A stretch of 11,204 nt of DNA, from positions 1 to 11,204 of the forward strand of contig JBOGEB010000146.1 of the NCBI GenBank assembly GCA_050743125.1, read 5' to 3'. The notes below the pieces were generated by a model. That model made no database searches. It saw only the letters and a list, made by a program, of their open reading frames with translations, and was not told the DNA's origin. Below are positions 1 through 7,128 of the stretch, piece after piece; positions within the stretch are counted from its first letter, which is position 1; each line of letters opens with the position of its first letter. Source of the DNA: JBOGEB01 sp050743125 (GTDB lineage Bacteria; Actinomycetota; Nitriliruptoria; Euzebyales; Egibacteraceae). Made by a program: the position numbers and the translations under genes.

Positions 1-1
1 C

Positions 2-100
2 CTGTGCACAGGCTGCCACCACAACGTCCACGAGCGCGGCTGGCGGCTGGCGCGCGGGCCCGACCACCGGTGGAGACTGCACCCACCCGACCGCCGATGA
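2..100 (+). pseudogene. 13E12-family (DUF222) HNH endonuclease, C-terminal end only
   Basis: Frame 2 reads LCTGCHHNVHERGWRLARGP and continues to RWRLHPPDRR followed by TGA at 98-100. This is the usual end of 13E12/DUF222 proteins, where an HNH nuclease domain closes with a C-x2-C/H-H-x-x-V-H segment and a GGWRL-like strand. The CxxCHH and the VHE histidine fit the HNH metal-binding finger. Only the last 32 codons lie inside the window, so the gene may be intact upstream or may itself be a remnant. These proteins are repeated many times in actinobacterial genomes and are often broken; their role is poorly known. A second, unrelated DUF222 fragment lies at about 6603-6811 on the other strand. 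Confidence 0.72.
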
Positions 101-341
101 CGACCTTGGCCAGCAGAACCGCGTGGACGCACCACGCGTGGATCTGTAACGGTGGCCTCGCCGAGAGTCGCCCACCGGACCGCTCTGGCCGCGGACATGA
201 CGCTGCCCGACGCGGCGTCGACCGCCCCGAGCTGCCGGCCCTCGGCCGTATCGGCAGAAACGGCGCCTGGCTGCTGCCGGTCGGACCGCTCGTCGCGATG
301 GCTCAGCGGCTCGGTGGACTGCCGAGTCTGGGCCTGGCGAA
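101..341. other. Gene-poor stretch between the HNH remnant and the TPR pseudogene
   Basis: No frame here gives a protein I recognise. The right end (about 290-341) may hold further frameshifted codons of the TPR regulator that becomes readable at 342. A perfect 10-bp palindrome, CCACGCGTGG, sits at 132-141, with GCGTGG repeated at 121-126. There is no T-run, so I do not call it a terminator. Confidence 0.4.
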
Positions 342-1262
342 GTGCGGGCCGCCGAGCACGTCGCTACCCACCTGGCCGGCGAGCACTTCGCTGACCCGAA
401 CCGTGAGACGGTCCGCGCCGTGGCCGCCCCCGCACGTACGCTCACCAGATCGGCTTGGTTATGCACGGACTCCCGAGGTTCGCGATCGGTTGAGCGCGAT
501 CGCCGGCTACGCCACGCTCAACGCGCGGGGCAGCGCGGCCCAGCCTGGTTCGACGACGCGGTCGCGCTGGCGCGCGAGGCCGGCGACCGGGGGCTCAAGG
601 CGCTGGTGCTGGCCGCGACCTACTGGACCGCCTCGCCTGGCCTGTGGATCCGCCGAGGGGGACCGGCACGACTCGCTGACCGCGGTTAAGGCTGCCGCCG
701 CGCTCGACGGCTACCTCCCGCCCGCAGGCAGGGCGTTCGTCAACGGCCTGCTCGCCCATGAGCTGGCCGGGACAGGCGACGATGTCTGCTCGGCCATGCG
801 CTGGAGCGCCCCCTGGAAGCCGCCGCAGGGGTCGACCGCGGCGAGCCTGAGTGGGGTTGGTGGTCCGAGCACGTGCACCTTCTGGTTAGTGCTCCGCACG
901 GGAAATCCGTTGTGCACCAAGGGCGCGACTGCGCCCGGGAGCGCAAAGCGCGAGGAGGACGTGACTTGGAGAAACTCGAGCGCAGAGGCAGGCAGCGATC
1001 CGGGATGCAGACGCAGCCGAATGCCACGGGTTTAGGACGGTGCGGGCGCTCGTGTATACCGGGCTGCGCCCGCTGTTCCTCGGCCAGCACCGCGAGGCGG
1101 TCCCGCTGCCTGCAGACGCGGTCGAGGGAACGGTCGAGCCGAGTCACCGCGACTGGCTCTCCACCAACCTCGCCATCGGCTGGGCGGATCAGCGACCCGG
1201 ATCGCGCTCCGCAGCCGGGATCGCCGCGCTCGATCAGACCCACGGCTTCGACCTCACATACG
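342..1262 (+). pseudogene. Decayed TPR-containing transcriptional regulator, C-terminal region
   Basis: Recognisable protein-like pieces follow each other in changing frames. They are: VRAAEHVATHLAGEHFADP (frame 3, from 342); RLGYARTPEVRDRLSAIAGY (frame 1, from about 452); WFDDAVALAREAGDRGLKAL (frame 3, about 545); AAALDGYLPPAGRAFVNGLL (frame 1, about 695); ALERPLEAAAGVDRGEPEWG (frame 3, from 798); and EPSHRDWLSTNLAIGWADQ to HGFDLTYA (frame 2, about 1138-1262). The order and the TPR-like helices (aromatic residue, AREAGDR, then alanine-rich helix) match the C-terminal half of actinobacterial XRE-type regulators with TPR repeats. At least five frame changes make it non-functional. The DNA-binding N-terminus is absent. 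Its end meets the end of purM head-on. A LuxR-type origin is less likely but possible. Confidence 0.55.
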
Positions 1263-2270
1263 CACGCCCTCACCGGGCACCACCTCGCCGCAGACCCACG
1301 CCTCCACGCCGCGCGCACGCAGCACCTCGACCGCACCACCACCATCCGCCACCACGGCGAGCATGCCGACGCCCTGGTTGAAGACGCGCCAACACTCGGC
1401 GTCGTCGAGGTCCCCCCAGCGCTGGAGCAGGCGGAACAGGCCAGGGACCTCCCAGCTCGCGCGGTCGACCACCGCGCCCAGTCCAGAGGGCAGCACCCGC
1501 ACAAGATTGCCGACGATCCCGCCGCCCGTGACGTGGCAGAGCGCGTGGACGTCGGACACGCCGATCAGCGCGAGGCAGTCGCGCGTGTAGATGCGCGTCG
1601 GCCGCAACAGCGCGTCGCCCAACGGCTCGCCGAGGCCGTGCCGAGCCGCGAGGTCCCGTCCCGAAACCAGCCGTCGCACCAGCGAGAAGCCGTTCGCGTG
1701 CAGCCCCGACGAGGCCATGGCGACGAGCGCGTCCCCAGCCCCAACCCGCGAAGGGCCGAGCAGCGCGTCCCGCTCGACGATCCCGACGCCGAACCCGGCC
1801 AGGTCGTACTGGTCGGCGGCGAGCACGCCGGGGTGCTCCGCCGTCTCGCCGCCCACGAGCGCGCAGCCCGCCTGCAGACAGCCGGAGGCGATGCCGGCCA
1901 CGACCTGCTCGACGTGCGCCGGCGTCAACCGCCCGACGGCGACGTAGTCGAGGAAGAACAGCGGCTCGGCGCCGGCACAGACCAGGTCGTCGACGACCAT
2001 GGCGACGAGGTCGACGCCGACCCCCTCGTGCCGGCCGAGCGCCCGGGCGAGCTCGAGCTTCGTGCCGACGCCGTCCGTGGCGCTGACCAGCACCGGCGCA
2101 TGCCACCGCGACACATCGAGCTGGAACAGCCCCGCGAACCCGCCCGCACCCTCGAGCACCTCGAGCACCTCGGGCCGCGCGGTCCGCGCCACGTGGGGAC
2201 GGATGCGCTCGACGACCTCGTCAGCCGCTGCCAGGCTCACGCCTGCCGCCTCGTACGTGGCCCCGGTCAT
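1254..2270 (-). CDS. purM: Phosphoribosylformylglycinamidine cyclo-ligase (AIR synthetase)
   Basis: PurM catalyses the ATP-dependent closure of FGAM to aminoimidazole ribonucleotide, step five of de novo purine synthesis, in the cytosol. The 338-residue product has the usual family length. It opens with YEAAGVSLAAADEVVERI (the Y-x-x-A-G-V start), then has SATDGVGTKLELA at about 63-75, the phosphate/ATP-binding loop of the family. Next come DLVCAGAEPLFFLDY at 95-109, GGETAEHPG at 140-148, YDLAGFGVG at 155-163, SSGLHANGFSLVRR at 187-200, and HVTGGGIVGN at 246-255. The start at 2270 is chosen because its ATG overlaps the purF TGA as ATGA, so translation is probably coupled. Upstream in-frame codons to 2369 are purF sequence. 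No truncation or missing motif is seen. Confidence 0.97.
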   Translation of the reverse strand: MTGATYEAAGVSLAAADEVVERIRPHVARTARPEVLEVLEGAGGFAGLFQLDVSRWHAPVLVSATDGVGTKLELARALGRHEGVGVDLVAMVVDDLVCAGAEPLFFLDYVAVGRLTPAHVEQVVAGIASGCLQAGCALVGGETAEHPGVLAADQYDLAGFGVGIVERDALLGPSRVGAGDALVAMASSGLHANGFSLVRRLVSGRDLAARHGLGEPLGDALLRPTRIYTRDCLALIGVSDVHALCHVTGGGIVGNLVRVLPSGLGAVVDRASWEVPGLFRLLQRWGDLDDAECWRVFNQGVGMLAVVADGGGAVEVLRARGVEAWVCGEVVPGEGVRM

Positions 2271-3706
2271 CGCCCGGACCGCAGCGCCGCGACGAGAACC
2301 TCCTTGCCCGCGGCCTGCTGCTCTTGCGGGACCGGGATCGGGTACTCGCCGTCGAAGCAGGCCCGGCACAGCTGGCCGGCCGGGCGCCTGGTCGCGGCGA
2401 CCAGCGCGTCGAGCGACAGGTACGCGAGCGAGTCCGCGCCGAGGAAGTCACGGACCCCTTCGACGTCCAGGTCGGCCGCGATCAGCTCGTCGCGGCTCGG
2501 CATGTCGATGCCGTAGAAGCACGGGTGGCGAATCGGGGGCGCGGTGATGCGCAGGTGGATCTGCGCGGCGCCCGCCTCGCGGAGCATCGTGACGAGTTGG
2601 CGCGAGGTGTTGCCGCGCACGATCGAGTCGTCGACCACGACGAGTCGGCGCCCCTCGATGACGTCGCGGAGCGGGTTGAGCTTGAGCCGGATCCCGAGCT
2701 GGCGCAGGCCTTGCGTCGGCTGGATGAACGTGCGGCCGACGTAGCGGTTCTTCGTCAGGCCTTCGGAGTACGGGATGCCGCTCGCCTCGGCGTAGCCCGC
2801 GGCGGCGGGGATGCCGGAGTCGGGGACAGGGATCACGAGGTCGGCGTCGACCGGCGCCTCAGCGGCGAGCAGCGCCCCCATCCGCCGGCGGATCGAGTAG
2901 ACTGTGTGGTCGTCCTCGCGGTGGTCGGGGCGAGCCACATAGACGTACTCGAACAGGCAGAAGTGCGGGCTCGGCTCGGCGAACCGGCGGCTGCGGAGGC
3001 CGCGCTCGTCGATCGCGACCAGCTCCCCCGGCGCAACCTCGCGGACCCACCGCGCGCCGACGATGTCGAGCGCCGGGGTCTCCGACGCGAGCGCCCAGCC
3101 GCCCTGGACGGCTCCCGAAAGCCGCCCGAGCACGAGCGGCCGGAACCCGTGGGGGTCGCGGACCCCGTAGACGGTCCGCTCGTCCATGGCGACGAGGGAG
3201 TAGGCCCCGCTGGCCTGCGAGCAGGCGCCCAGCAGCACGTCCTCCAGCGACCCGGTCTCGCGGGCGAGCAGCTCGGCGAGCAGCACGGAGTCGGTGGCGC
3301 ACCCCTGTGCCGCCGTGCCCAGGCGCCGCGCAAGCTCGGCGGTGTTCACCAGGTTGCCGTTGTGCGCGAGCGCGAGCCCGCCGCCGCCCGCCTTCTGCCG
3401 GAACGCCGGCTGCGCGTTCTCCCAGGTCGACCCGCCGGTCGTCGAGTAGCGGACGTGGCCGATGCCGAGATGCCCGTCCATGCCCGCGAGCCGGGACTCG
3501 CTGAAGACCTGGCTGACCAGACCCATCTCCTTGCTCACCAGGATGTTCGCGCCGTCGGAGACCGCGATGCCGGCGGACTCCTGACCCCGGTGCTGCAGGG
3601 CGTACAAGCCGTAGTAGCACAGCTTCGCCACGTCCTCGCCGGGCGCGTACACCGCGAAGACGCCGCACTCGTCGCGGACGCCAGTGGTCACCGGGCTGAG
3701 GGTCAT
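2267..3706 (-). CDS. purF: Amidophosphoribosyltransferase (glutamine PRPP amidotransferase)
   Basis: PurF makes phosphoribosylamine from PRPP and glutamine, the first committed step of purine synthesis. From the ATG at 3706 it has 479 residues. The N-terminal class II glutaminase has its nucleophile at Cys14 (RDECGVF), so a 13-residue propeptide is expected, then LQHRGQESAGIA (37-48), GHVRYSTTGGS (83-93) and AHNGNL (114-119). The phosphoribosyltransferase domain carries the PRPP loop VVVDDSIVRGNTS (356-368). Cys250, Cys396, Cys447 and Cys450 match the four [4Fe-4S] ligands of the Bacillus-type enzyme. In-frame ATG at 3718 and GTG at 3721 are alternative starts; none has a clear Shine-Dalgarno. 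It leads the operon and overlaps purM by 4 bases. Confidence 0.97.
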   Translation of the reverse strand: MTLSPVTTGVRDECGVFAVYAPGEDVAKLCYYGLYALQHRGQESAGIAVSDGANILVSKEMGLVSQVFSESRLAGMDGHLGIGHVRYSTTGGSTWENAQPAFRQKAGGGGLALAHNGNLVNTAELARRLGTAAQGCATDSVLLAELLARETGSLEDVLLGACSQASGAYSLVAMDERTVYGVRDPHGFRPLVLGRLSGAVQGGWALASETPALDIVGARWVREVAPGELVAIDERGLRSRRFAEPSPHFCLFEYVYVARPDHREDDHTVYSIRRRMGALLAAEAPVDADLVIPVPDSGIPAAAGYAEASGIPYSEGLTKNRYVGRTFIQPTQGLRQLGIRLKLNPLRDVIEGRRLVVVDDSIVRGNTSRQLVTMLREAGAAQIHLRITAPPIRHPCFYGIDMPSRDELIAADLDVEGVRDFLGADSLAYLSLDALVAATRRPAGQLCRACFDGEYPIPVPQEQQAAGKEVLVAALRSGR

Positions 3707-3742
3707 AGCAACCGCCATCACAAGAGTGGGGGAAGAAAGACG

Positions 3743-3763
3743 AGTGTACCGGGCACCTGTCAA
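3743..3763 (-). promoter_or_regulatory. purF: Candidate purF promoter elements
   Basis: Reading toward purF, TTGACA (3763-3758) is followed after only 9 bases by TACACT (3748-3743), 25 bases before the ATG at 3718. TACACT fits the actinobacterial -10 pattern TAnnnT and would give a very short leader, in line with the lack of a ribosome binding site. The 9-base gap is too short for TTGACA to act as the -35 of the same promoter, so only the -10 is plausible. Confidence 0.3.
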
Positions 3764-3771
3764 AGCCCGAG

Positions 3772-4356
3772 GGGGTCGCGGTCGTCGTCGCGACCCGCGA
3801 CCGGTTGGCGTCGTTGCGGGTGACCCTGGAGCGGTTGGCGGCGCTGCCGGAGCGGCCGCCGGTGGTCGTGGTCGACAACGCTTCTCGCGACGGAACCGTC
3901 GAGGCGGTCCGAGCCGACCACCCTGACGTGACGTCGTGGCGCTGCCGGAGAACCGTGGTGCGGCTGCGCGCACAGTCGGCGCTCGCCAGGCCGACGAGCC
4001 CTACGTCGCGTTCAGCGACGACGACTCGTGGTGTGCCCACGGCGCCTTGGCCCATGCAACGGAGCTCTTCGACGCCCATCCGCGCCTTGGGCTGATCGCT
4101 GCACGCATCCTGGTCGGCTCCCAGGAGCGGTGTGACCCGACCTTCCCGGCCCGCCGGTCCTCGGCTTCGACCTCGCCGCGACCGGCTGGGGGCTGGCCTA
4201 CGTCGATGCGACCCTCGCCCACCACCATCCCTCGCCGGTACGTGACCACGCCACCCGACGGCGATGCGTCGTCCGCAACGACCTGTGGACGTCGTGGCTG
4301 CGGAGGCCAGCCAGACGCTGGAGCGGTTGGGTTGCGGGGACGCTCGGGCGGGTATT
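3772..4356 (+). pseudogene. Glycosyltransferase family 2, frameshifted with internal deletion
   Basis: GT2 enzymes transfer sugars from nucleotide-sugar donors in cell-surface or secondary glycan synthesis. Frame 1 gives GVAVVVATRDRLASLRVTLE and then PVVVVDNASRDGTVEAVRA, the GT-A nucleotide-binding start with the typical VDNAS/DGT motif. One base appears missing at about 3933, and frame 3 continues with VALPENRGAAARTVGARQAD and AFSDDDSW, the acidic metal-binding motif. At about 4141 a second break joins PGPPVLGF directly to DLAATGWGLAYVDATLAHHH (frame 2). In relatives these two blocks are separated by some 30-35 residues holding the acceptor-site region, so this is a deletion plus a frameshift. 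No start codon is evident: the N-terminus merges into the purF promoter region. It is not functional as read. Confidence 0.78.
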
Positions 4357-4397
4357 GAGGACGAACGTCAATCCGCACCGAGCGAGGACAAAGGCCG

Positions 4398-5584
4398 ATG
4401 AAGGCGTTGACCTGGCAGCGCAAGCGAAACGTTCGCATCGACGAGGTGGCTGACCCGACGATCCAGCAGCCGACCGACGCGATCGTGCGGATCACTCTCG
4501 ACGGGGATCTGTGGCTCCGATCTGCACCTGTACGAGGTGCTGGGCATGTTCTTGGACAAAGGCGACATCCTGGGACACGAGCCAATGGGCGTCGTCGAAG
4601 CGGTCGGCGGCGAGGTGACGCAGATCCGCCCAGGTGATCGGGTCGTGATCCCGTTCAACATCGCGTGTGGAGACTGCTTCATGTGCGACCGCCAGCTCTA
4701 CGCGCAGTGCGAGGCCACGCAGGTCCGCGAGCACAACAAGGGTGCGGCGCTGTTCGGGTACACGAAGCTCTACGGGCAGGTGCCTGGCGCGCAGGCCGAG
4801 TACCTGCGGGTGCCGATGGCTCACTTCGGGCCGATCAAGGTGCCGTTCGGTCCCCCGGGCGAGCGGTTCGCCTACCTGTCCGACGTCCTGCCGACCGCGT
4901 GGCAAGCGGTCGCCTACGCTGACGTTCCGAAGGACGGGTCGGTGGCCGTGTTCGGGCTCGGCCCGATCGGGCAGATGTGCGCGCGCATCGCCCTGCACCA
5001 AGGCGCCGGTCAGGTGCTCGGCATCGACCTGGTGCCAGAGCGCCTGGAGATGGCACGACGGCACGGGGTCACGGCGATCAACGCCGACGAGCACGAGGAC
5101 ATCGCGGCGGCGGTCAGGGAGCTCACCGACGGCCGGGGGGCCGATTCCGTCATCGACGCCGTGGGCATGGAGGCCCACGGGGCTCCGGTCGAGGCGTTCG
5201 CGCAGAAGGCAGCGGGCCTGCTTCCCCGATGCGGTCGCCCGGAAGGTCGTGGACAAGGCCGCAGTCGACCGGCTGGAGGCGTTGCTCAACGCCATCCACA
5301 CCGTCCGCAGAGGCGGCACCCTGTCGATCATCGGCGTCTACGGCGGCGCCGTGGACCCCTTGCCGATGACGGAGCTGTTCGACAAGGGCGTCGCACTCCG
5401 CATGGGCCAGGCGCACGTCAAACGCTGGATCGACGACTTGATGCCGCTGGTGCTGCGCGAGGACGACCCGTTGGGCACCGAGGACCTCGCCACGCACAAG
5501 CTGCCCCTCGAGCAGGGTCCACACGCCTACGAGATCTTCCAGCGCAAGCAGGACGGCGGCATCAAGGTCCTCCTGGAGCCCTAA
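4398..5584 (+). pseudogene. Zinc-dependent alcohol dehydrogenase (FDH-like MDR family), two frameshifts
   Basis: Medium-chain dehydrogenase of the group often named glutathione-independent formaldehyde dehydrogenase-like. It would oxidise an alcohol or aldehyde with NAD(P); the real substrate is unknown. It starts MKALTWQRKRNVRIDEV, with AAAGG upstream of the ATG. Catalytic zinc ligands lie in ICGSDLH (about 4507-4527) and GHEPMG. Four structural-zinc cysteines are in CGDCFMCDRQLYAQC (about 4666-4710). The dinucleotide fold carries GLGPIGQM. Frame 3 changes to frame 1 at about 4497 by one extra C, and frame 1 to frame 2 in the CCCC run at 5224-5227 by another extra C. Removing both restores about 394 residues ending KVLLEP, TAA at 5582-5584, the normal family length. 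Every motif survives, so recent inactivation or sequencing error are both possible. Confidence 0.85.
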
Positions 5585-5864
5585 ATGCTCCGTGACAGAT
5601 ACGGTGCGCATCGAGAGCGGCCCTGCGCCACGCTCGCAAGGCGCGCAGCACCCAGGCGCTCCACAAGGTCGCCAACGGGCGCGAGGTCGTGGGCGGCCAA
5701 GCCGGCCGCATGGGGGTAGGGGTGGACGCGGTCCGCCGCAGCTGTACGACCGGACGTGCCATATGTAAGGGCCGAGTCGGCTTCTGAACCCAAGCGACCG
5801 AGCCAGTGCCCGGAAATCTGTTCGAACCAATGCCCGAGTGGAAACGAGTTCGTGGAGAGTGGCG
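5585..5864 (+). other. Intergenic stretch with a possible DUF2252-like fragment
   Basis: No intact gene lies here. On the plus strand, about 5608-5700 reads AALRHARKARSTQALHKVAN followed by GREVV, open between a TGA and a later TGA. It resembles the segment of DUF2252 proteins where a helix rich in A, R and K leads to a K-L-T-x-V-V-D-G-R turn. The match is short and the TEVVD part is missing, so it is only a suggestion. The right end holds the leader of the DUF1360 gene, including a 10-bp direct repeat TGGAAACGAG at 5839-5848 and 5866-5875. Confidence 0.3.
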
Positions 5865-6437
5865 ATGGAAACGAGCGGAAGCCATGTCGTCAGCGAAGAG
5901 GACCGTGGGAGGCTGGCCCAGGCGATGAGCGGCGCAGCAGCGAGCCTTGCGGCCCAGAAAGCCGAGTACACGCAGGGCGAGGACCGGCCGCTGGGGGCAT
6001 TCGCGGCGCTGATCGCCACCTACGTTGCGACGGTGGCGGCGGTCAGCGCGCTCGTGCGGCGCAGCGACCGGGAGCTTCCCGAGCGCTTCAAAGCCGGCGA
6101 CCTCGCGCTCATGGCCATCGCCACGCACAAGCTCAGCCGGCTCATCGCAAAGGACCCGATCACCAGCCCGATCCGCGCGCCCTTCACCCGCTTGGCCGGT
6201 CAGTCAGCACCAGCGGAGCTTCGCGAGGAGGTGCGAGGAACCGGTGCTCGCAGGGCGTTGGGTGAGCTGGTCAGCTGCCCGTTCTGCATCAGCCAGTGGA
6301 CCGCCACGGGCTTCTCGTTCGGGCTGGTCGTCGCGCCGCGGGTCACACGCTGGGTGATGTCGGTCTTCGCCACCGTCACGGGCGCCGACTTCCTCCAGTA
6401 CGCCTATGCCCTGGCGCAGCAGCGAACCCAGTCATAG
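5865..6437 (+). CDS. DUF1360 domain membrane protein
   Basis: This is an intact 190-residue protein of the DUF1360 family, whose function is unknown. An N-terminal hydrophilic stretch (1-42) is followed by a membrane segment at about 44-64 and the conserved LALMAIATHKLSRLIAKDPI (from 80) with TSPIRAPFTRL. Then come GELVSCPFCISQW (133-145) with its C-x-x-C pair Cys138/Cys141, and two further hydrophobic stretches at about 147-160 and 163-184. The CPFC motif could bind metal or form a disulphide; that is inference. ATG 5865 is preferred because GGAGAG lies 5 bases upstream. A GTG at 5838 is in frame and would add nine residues. The next reading frame begins 15 bases after the stop, so the two were probably co-transcribed. 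Confidence 0.88.
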   Translation: METSGSHVVSEEDRGRLAQAMSGAAASLAAQKAEYTQGEDRPLGAFAALIATYVATVAAVSALVRRSDRELPERFKAGDLALMAIATHKLSRLIAKDPITSPIRAPFTRLAGQSAPAELREEVRGTGARRALGELVSCPFCISQWTATGFSFGLVVAPRVTRWVMSVFATVTGADFLQYAYALAQQRTQS

Positions 6438-6452
6438 GCCACAGGGGGAGAT

Positions 6453-6605
6453 ATGGAAGTCGGCTACGCGCTGTCGAGCGAAGATCACGGACCCGTCGAC
6501 CTCGTGCGCTTCGCCGCATCCGCGGAGGAGGCGGGCTTCACGGCTGCCTGGATCTCCGATCACTATCACCCCTGGACCGACGCGCAGGGCAACAGCCCCT
6601 TCGTG
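6453..6605 (+). pseudogene. F420-dependent LLM-class oxidoreductase (TIGR03557-like), N-terminal 51 codons
   Basis: The luciferase-like monooxygenase class uses cofactor F420 for hydride transfer; this branch resembles F420-dependent glucose-6-phosphate dehydrogenase. The fragment reads MEVGYALSSEDHGPVDLVRF, then AEEAGFTAAWISDHYHPW and GNSPFV. This matches the family's first beta-alpha unit and the S-D-H-x-H-P-W cofactor-site motif. AGGGGGA (6443-6449) is a strong ribosome binding site 3 bases from the ATG. After SPFV, where relatives continue with W-S-V-I/L-G, the frame becomes antisense to a DUF222 remnant, so about 270 residues are missing. The join lies at about 6600-6608. The start signals are still good, so a short chimeric peptide could be made. 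Confidence 0.8.
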
Positions 6606-6811
6606 TCGACCTCGGCGATGCAGCGCAGCTTCTCGGCGGCGGCCACGGTCTCGACACGGTGCAGCCGCTCGACGCGCGCCGCCAGCGTCGTGTCCTCTAC
6701 CGCGCCGCTCAAGGGCGGCCGGCCAGCACGGCCAGTCCCTGTTCGATCAGGTCGAGCAGCGCGTCGTCGTCGAGGGTCTCGACCGCCGCTGCCTCTACCT
6801 GACTCGTACAT
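6603..6811 (-). pseudogene. 13E12-family (DUF222) protein, N-terminal fragment with frameshifts
   Basis: On the minus strand an ATG at 6811 opens MYES. After a one-base frame change at about 6800 it continues QVEAAAVETLDDDALLDLIE, then LAVLAGRP. A second frame change at about 6715 leads to LAARVERLHRVETVAAAEKL and RCIAEVDTKG. The L-D-D-D-A-L-L-D-L-I and E-x-L-H-R-V-E-x-x-A-A-A-x-K-L-R motifs are characteristic of the start of DUF222. The sequence stops at the junction with the oxidoreductase fragment; the body of DUF222 and the HNH nuclease domain are missing. It is not the other half of the fragment at 2-100, which is in the opposite orientation and far away. Confidence 0.72.
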
Positions 6812-6868
6812 ATGTTCGAAGTAGCCACCCTTGTATGAGGTGGGCAAGTATCTACACCAAGAGCGTGA

Positions 6869-7026
6869 CGTATCAGGCCACGACCGCCGACTTGCCCTGA
6901 AGGTAGTGGGTGATCCGTGACCTGACCGACTGGTGCATGTCGAGCTGGGCGATCTCTTCGGCAGAGAAGAAGGCCACCTCGTGGGATTCTTCGCTCACCG
7001 CCCGCCCGCCGACGAGTCGGCAAGCA
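6869..7026. repeat. 158-bp direct repeat, copy A (Nudix C-terminal region)
   Basis: 6869-7026 and 8644-8801 run in parallel over 158 bases with four differences by eye (CCC/CCA, GGGC/GGGT, GTGGGAT/GTAGGAG). Copy A ends exactly at the N run, so the repeat may extend into the gap. Both copies encode the end of a Nudix protein on the minus strand. Confidence 0.9.
6873..7026 (-). pseudogene. Nudix hydrolase, C-terminal copy cut by the assembly gap
   Basis: Minus-strand reading from the gap gives ACRLVGGRAVSEESHEVAFF and SAEEIAQLDMHQSVRSRITH, ending GKSAVVA and TGA at 6875-6873. This is the last 50 residues of the same Nudix family as the gene at 8648-9054 and is in frame up to the gap. The Nudix box, if present, lies in the unsequenced part. 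So this copy may be the intact paralogue, or a truncated duplicate. It is called a pseudogene only because it is partial. Confidence 0.6.
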
Positions 7027-7126
7027 NNNNNNNNNNNNNNNNNNNNNNNNNNNNNNNNNNNNNNNNNNNNNNNNNNNNNNNNNNNNNNNNNNNNNNNNNN
7101 NNNNNNNNNNNNNNNNNNNNNNNNNN
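7027..7126. other. Assembly gap (100 N)
   Basis: The run of exactly 100 N is the conventional placeholder for a scaffold gap of unknown size. It separates a partial Nudix copy from the start codon of the DUF4114 protein. The promoter and ribosome binding site of that gene and the front of the Nudix copy are therefore hidden. Confidence 0.99.
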
Positions 7127-7128
7127 CG

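Noticed and set aside
873..2516. Long plus-strand open frame of 547 codons
   Set aside because: Most of it is antisense to purM and the end of purF, with Arg/Ala/Pro-rich composition typical of the open shadow frame in high-GC DNA. Only its first 30 or so codons overlap real remnant sequence of the TPR regulator.
3758..3763. TTGACA as a true -35 box for purF
   Set aside because: It is only 9 bases from the TACACT element, and a position 17 bases downstream gives no acceptable -10, so it does not form a standard sigma-70 type promoter.
2324..3823. 499-codon plus-strand open frame
   Set aside because: It is antisense to purF, whose catalytic and iron-sulphur residues are all in place. The plus-strand translation shows no family motif.
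6811..7026. Insertion sequence ends at the oxidoreductase/DUF222 junction or around the gap
   Set aside because: I found no transposase fragment, terminal inverted repeats or target-site duplication. The joined sequences are both recognisable gene remnants.
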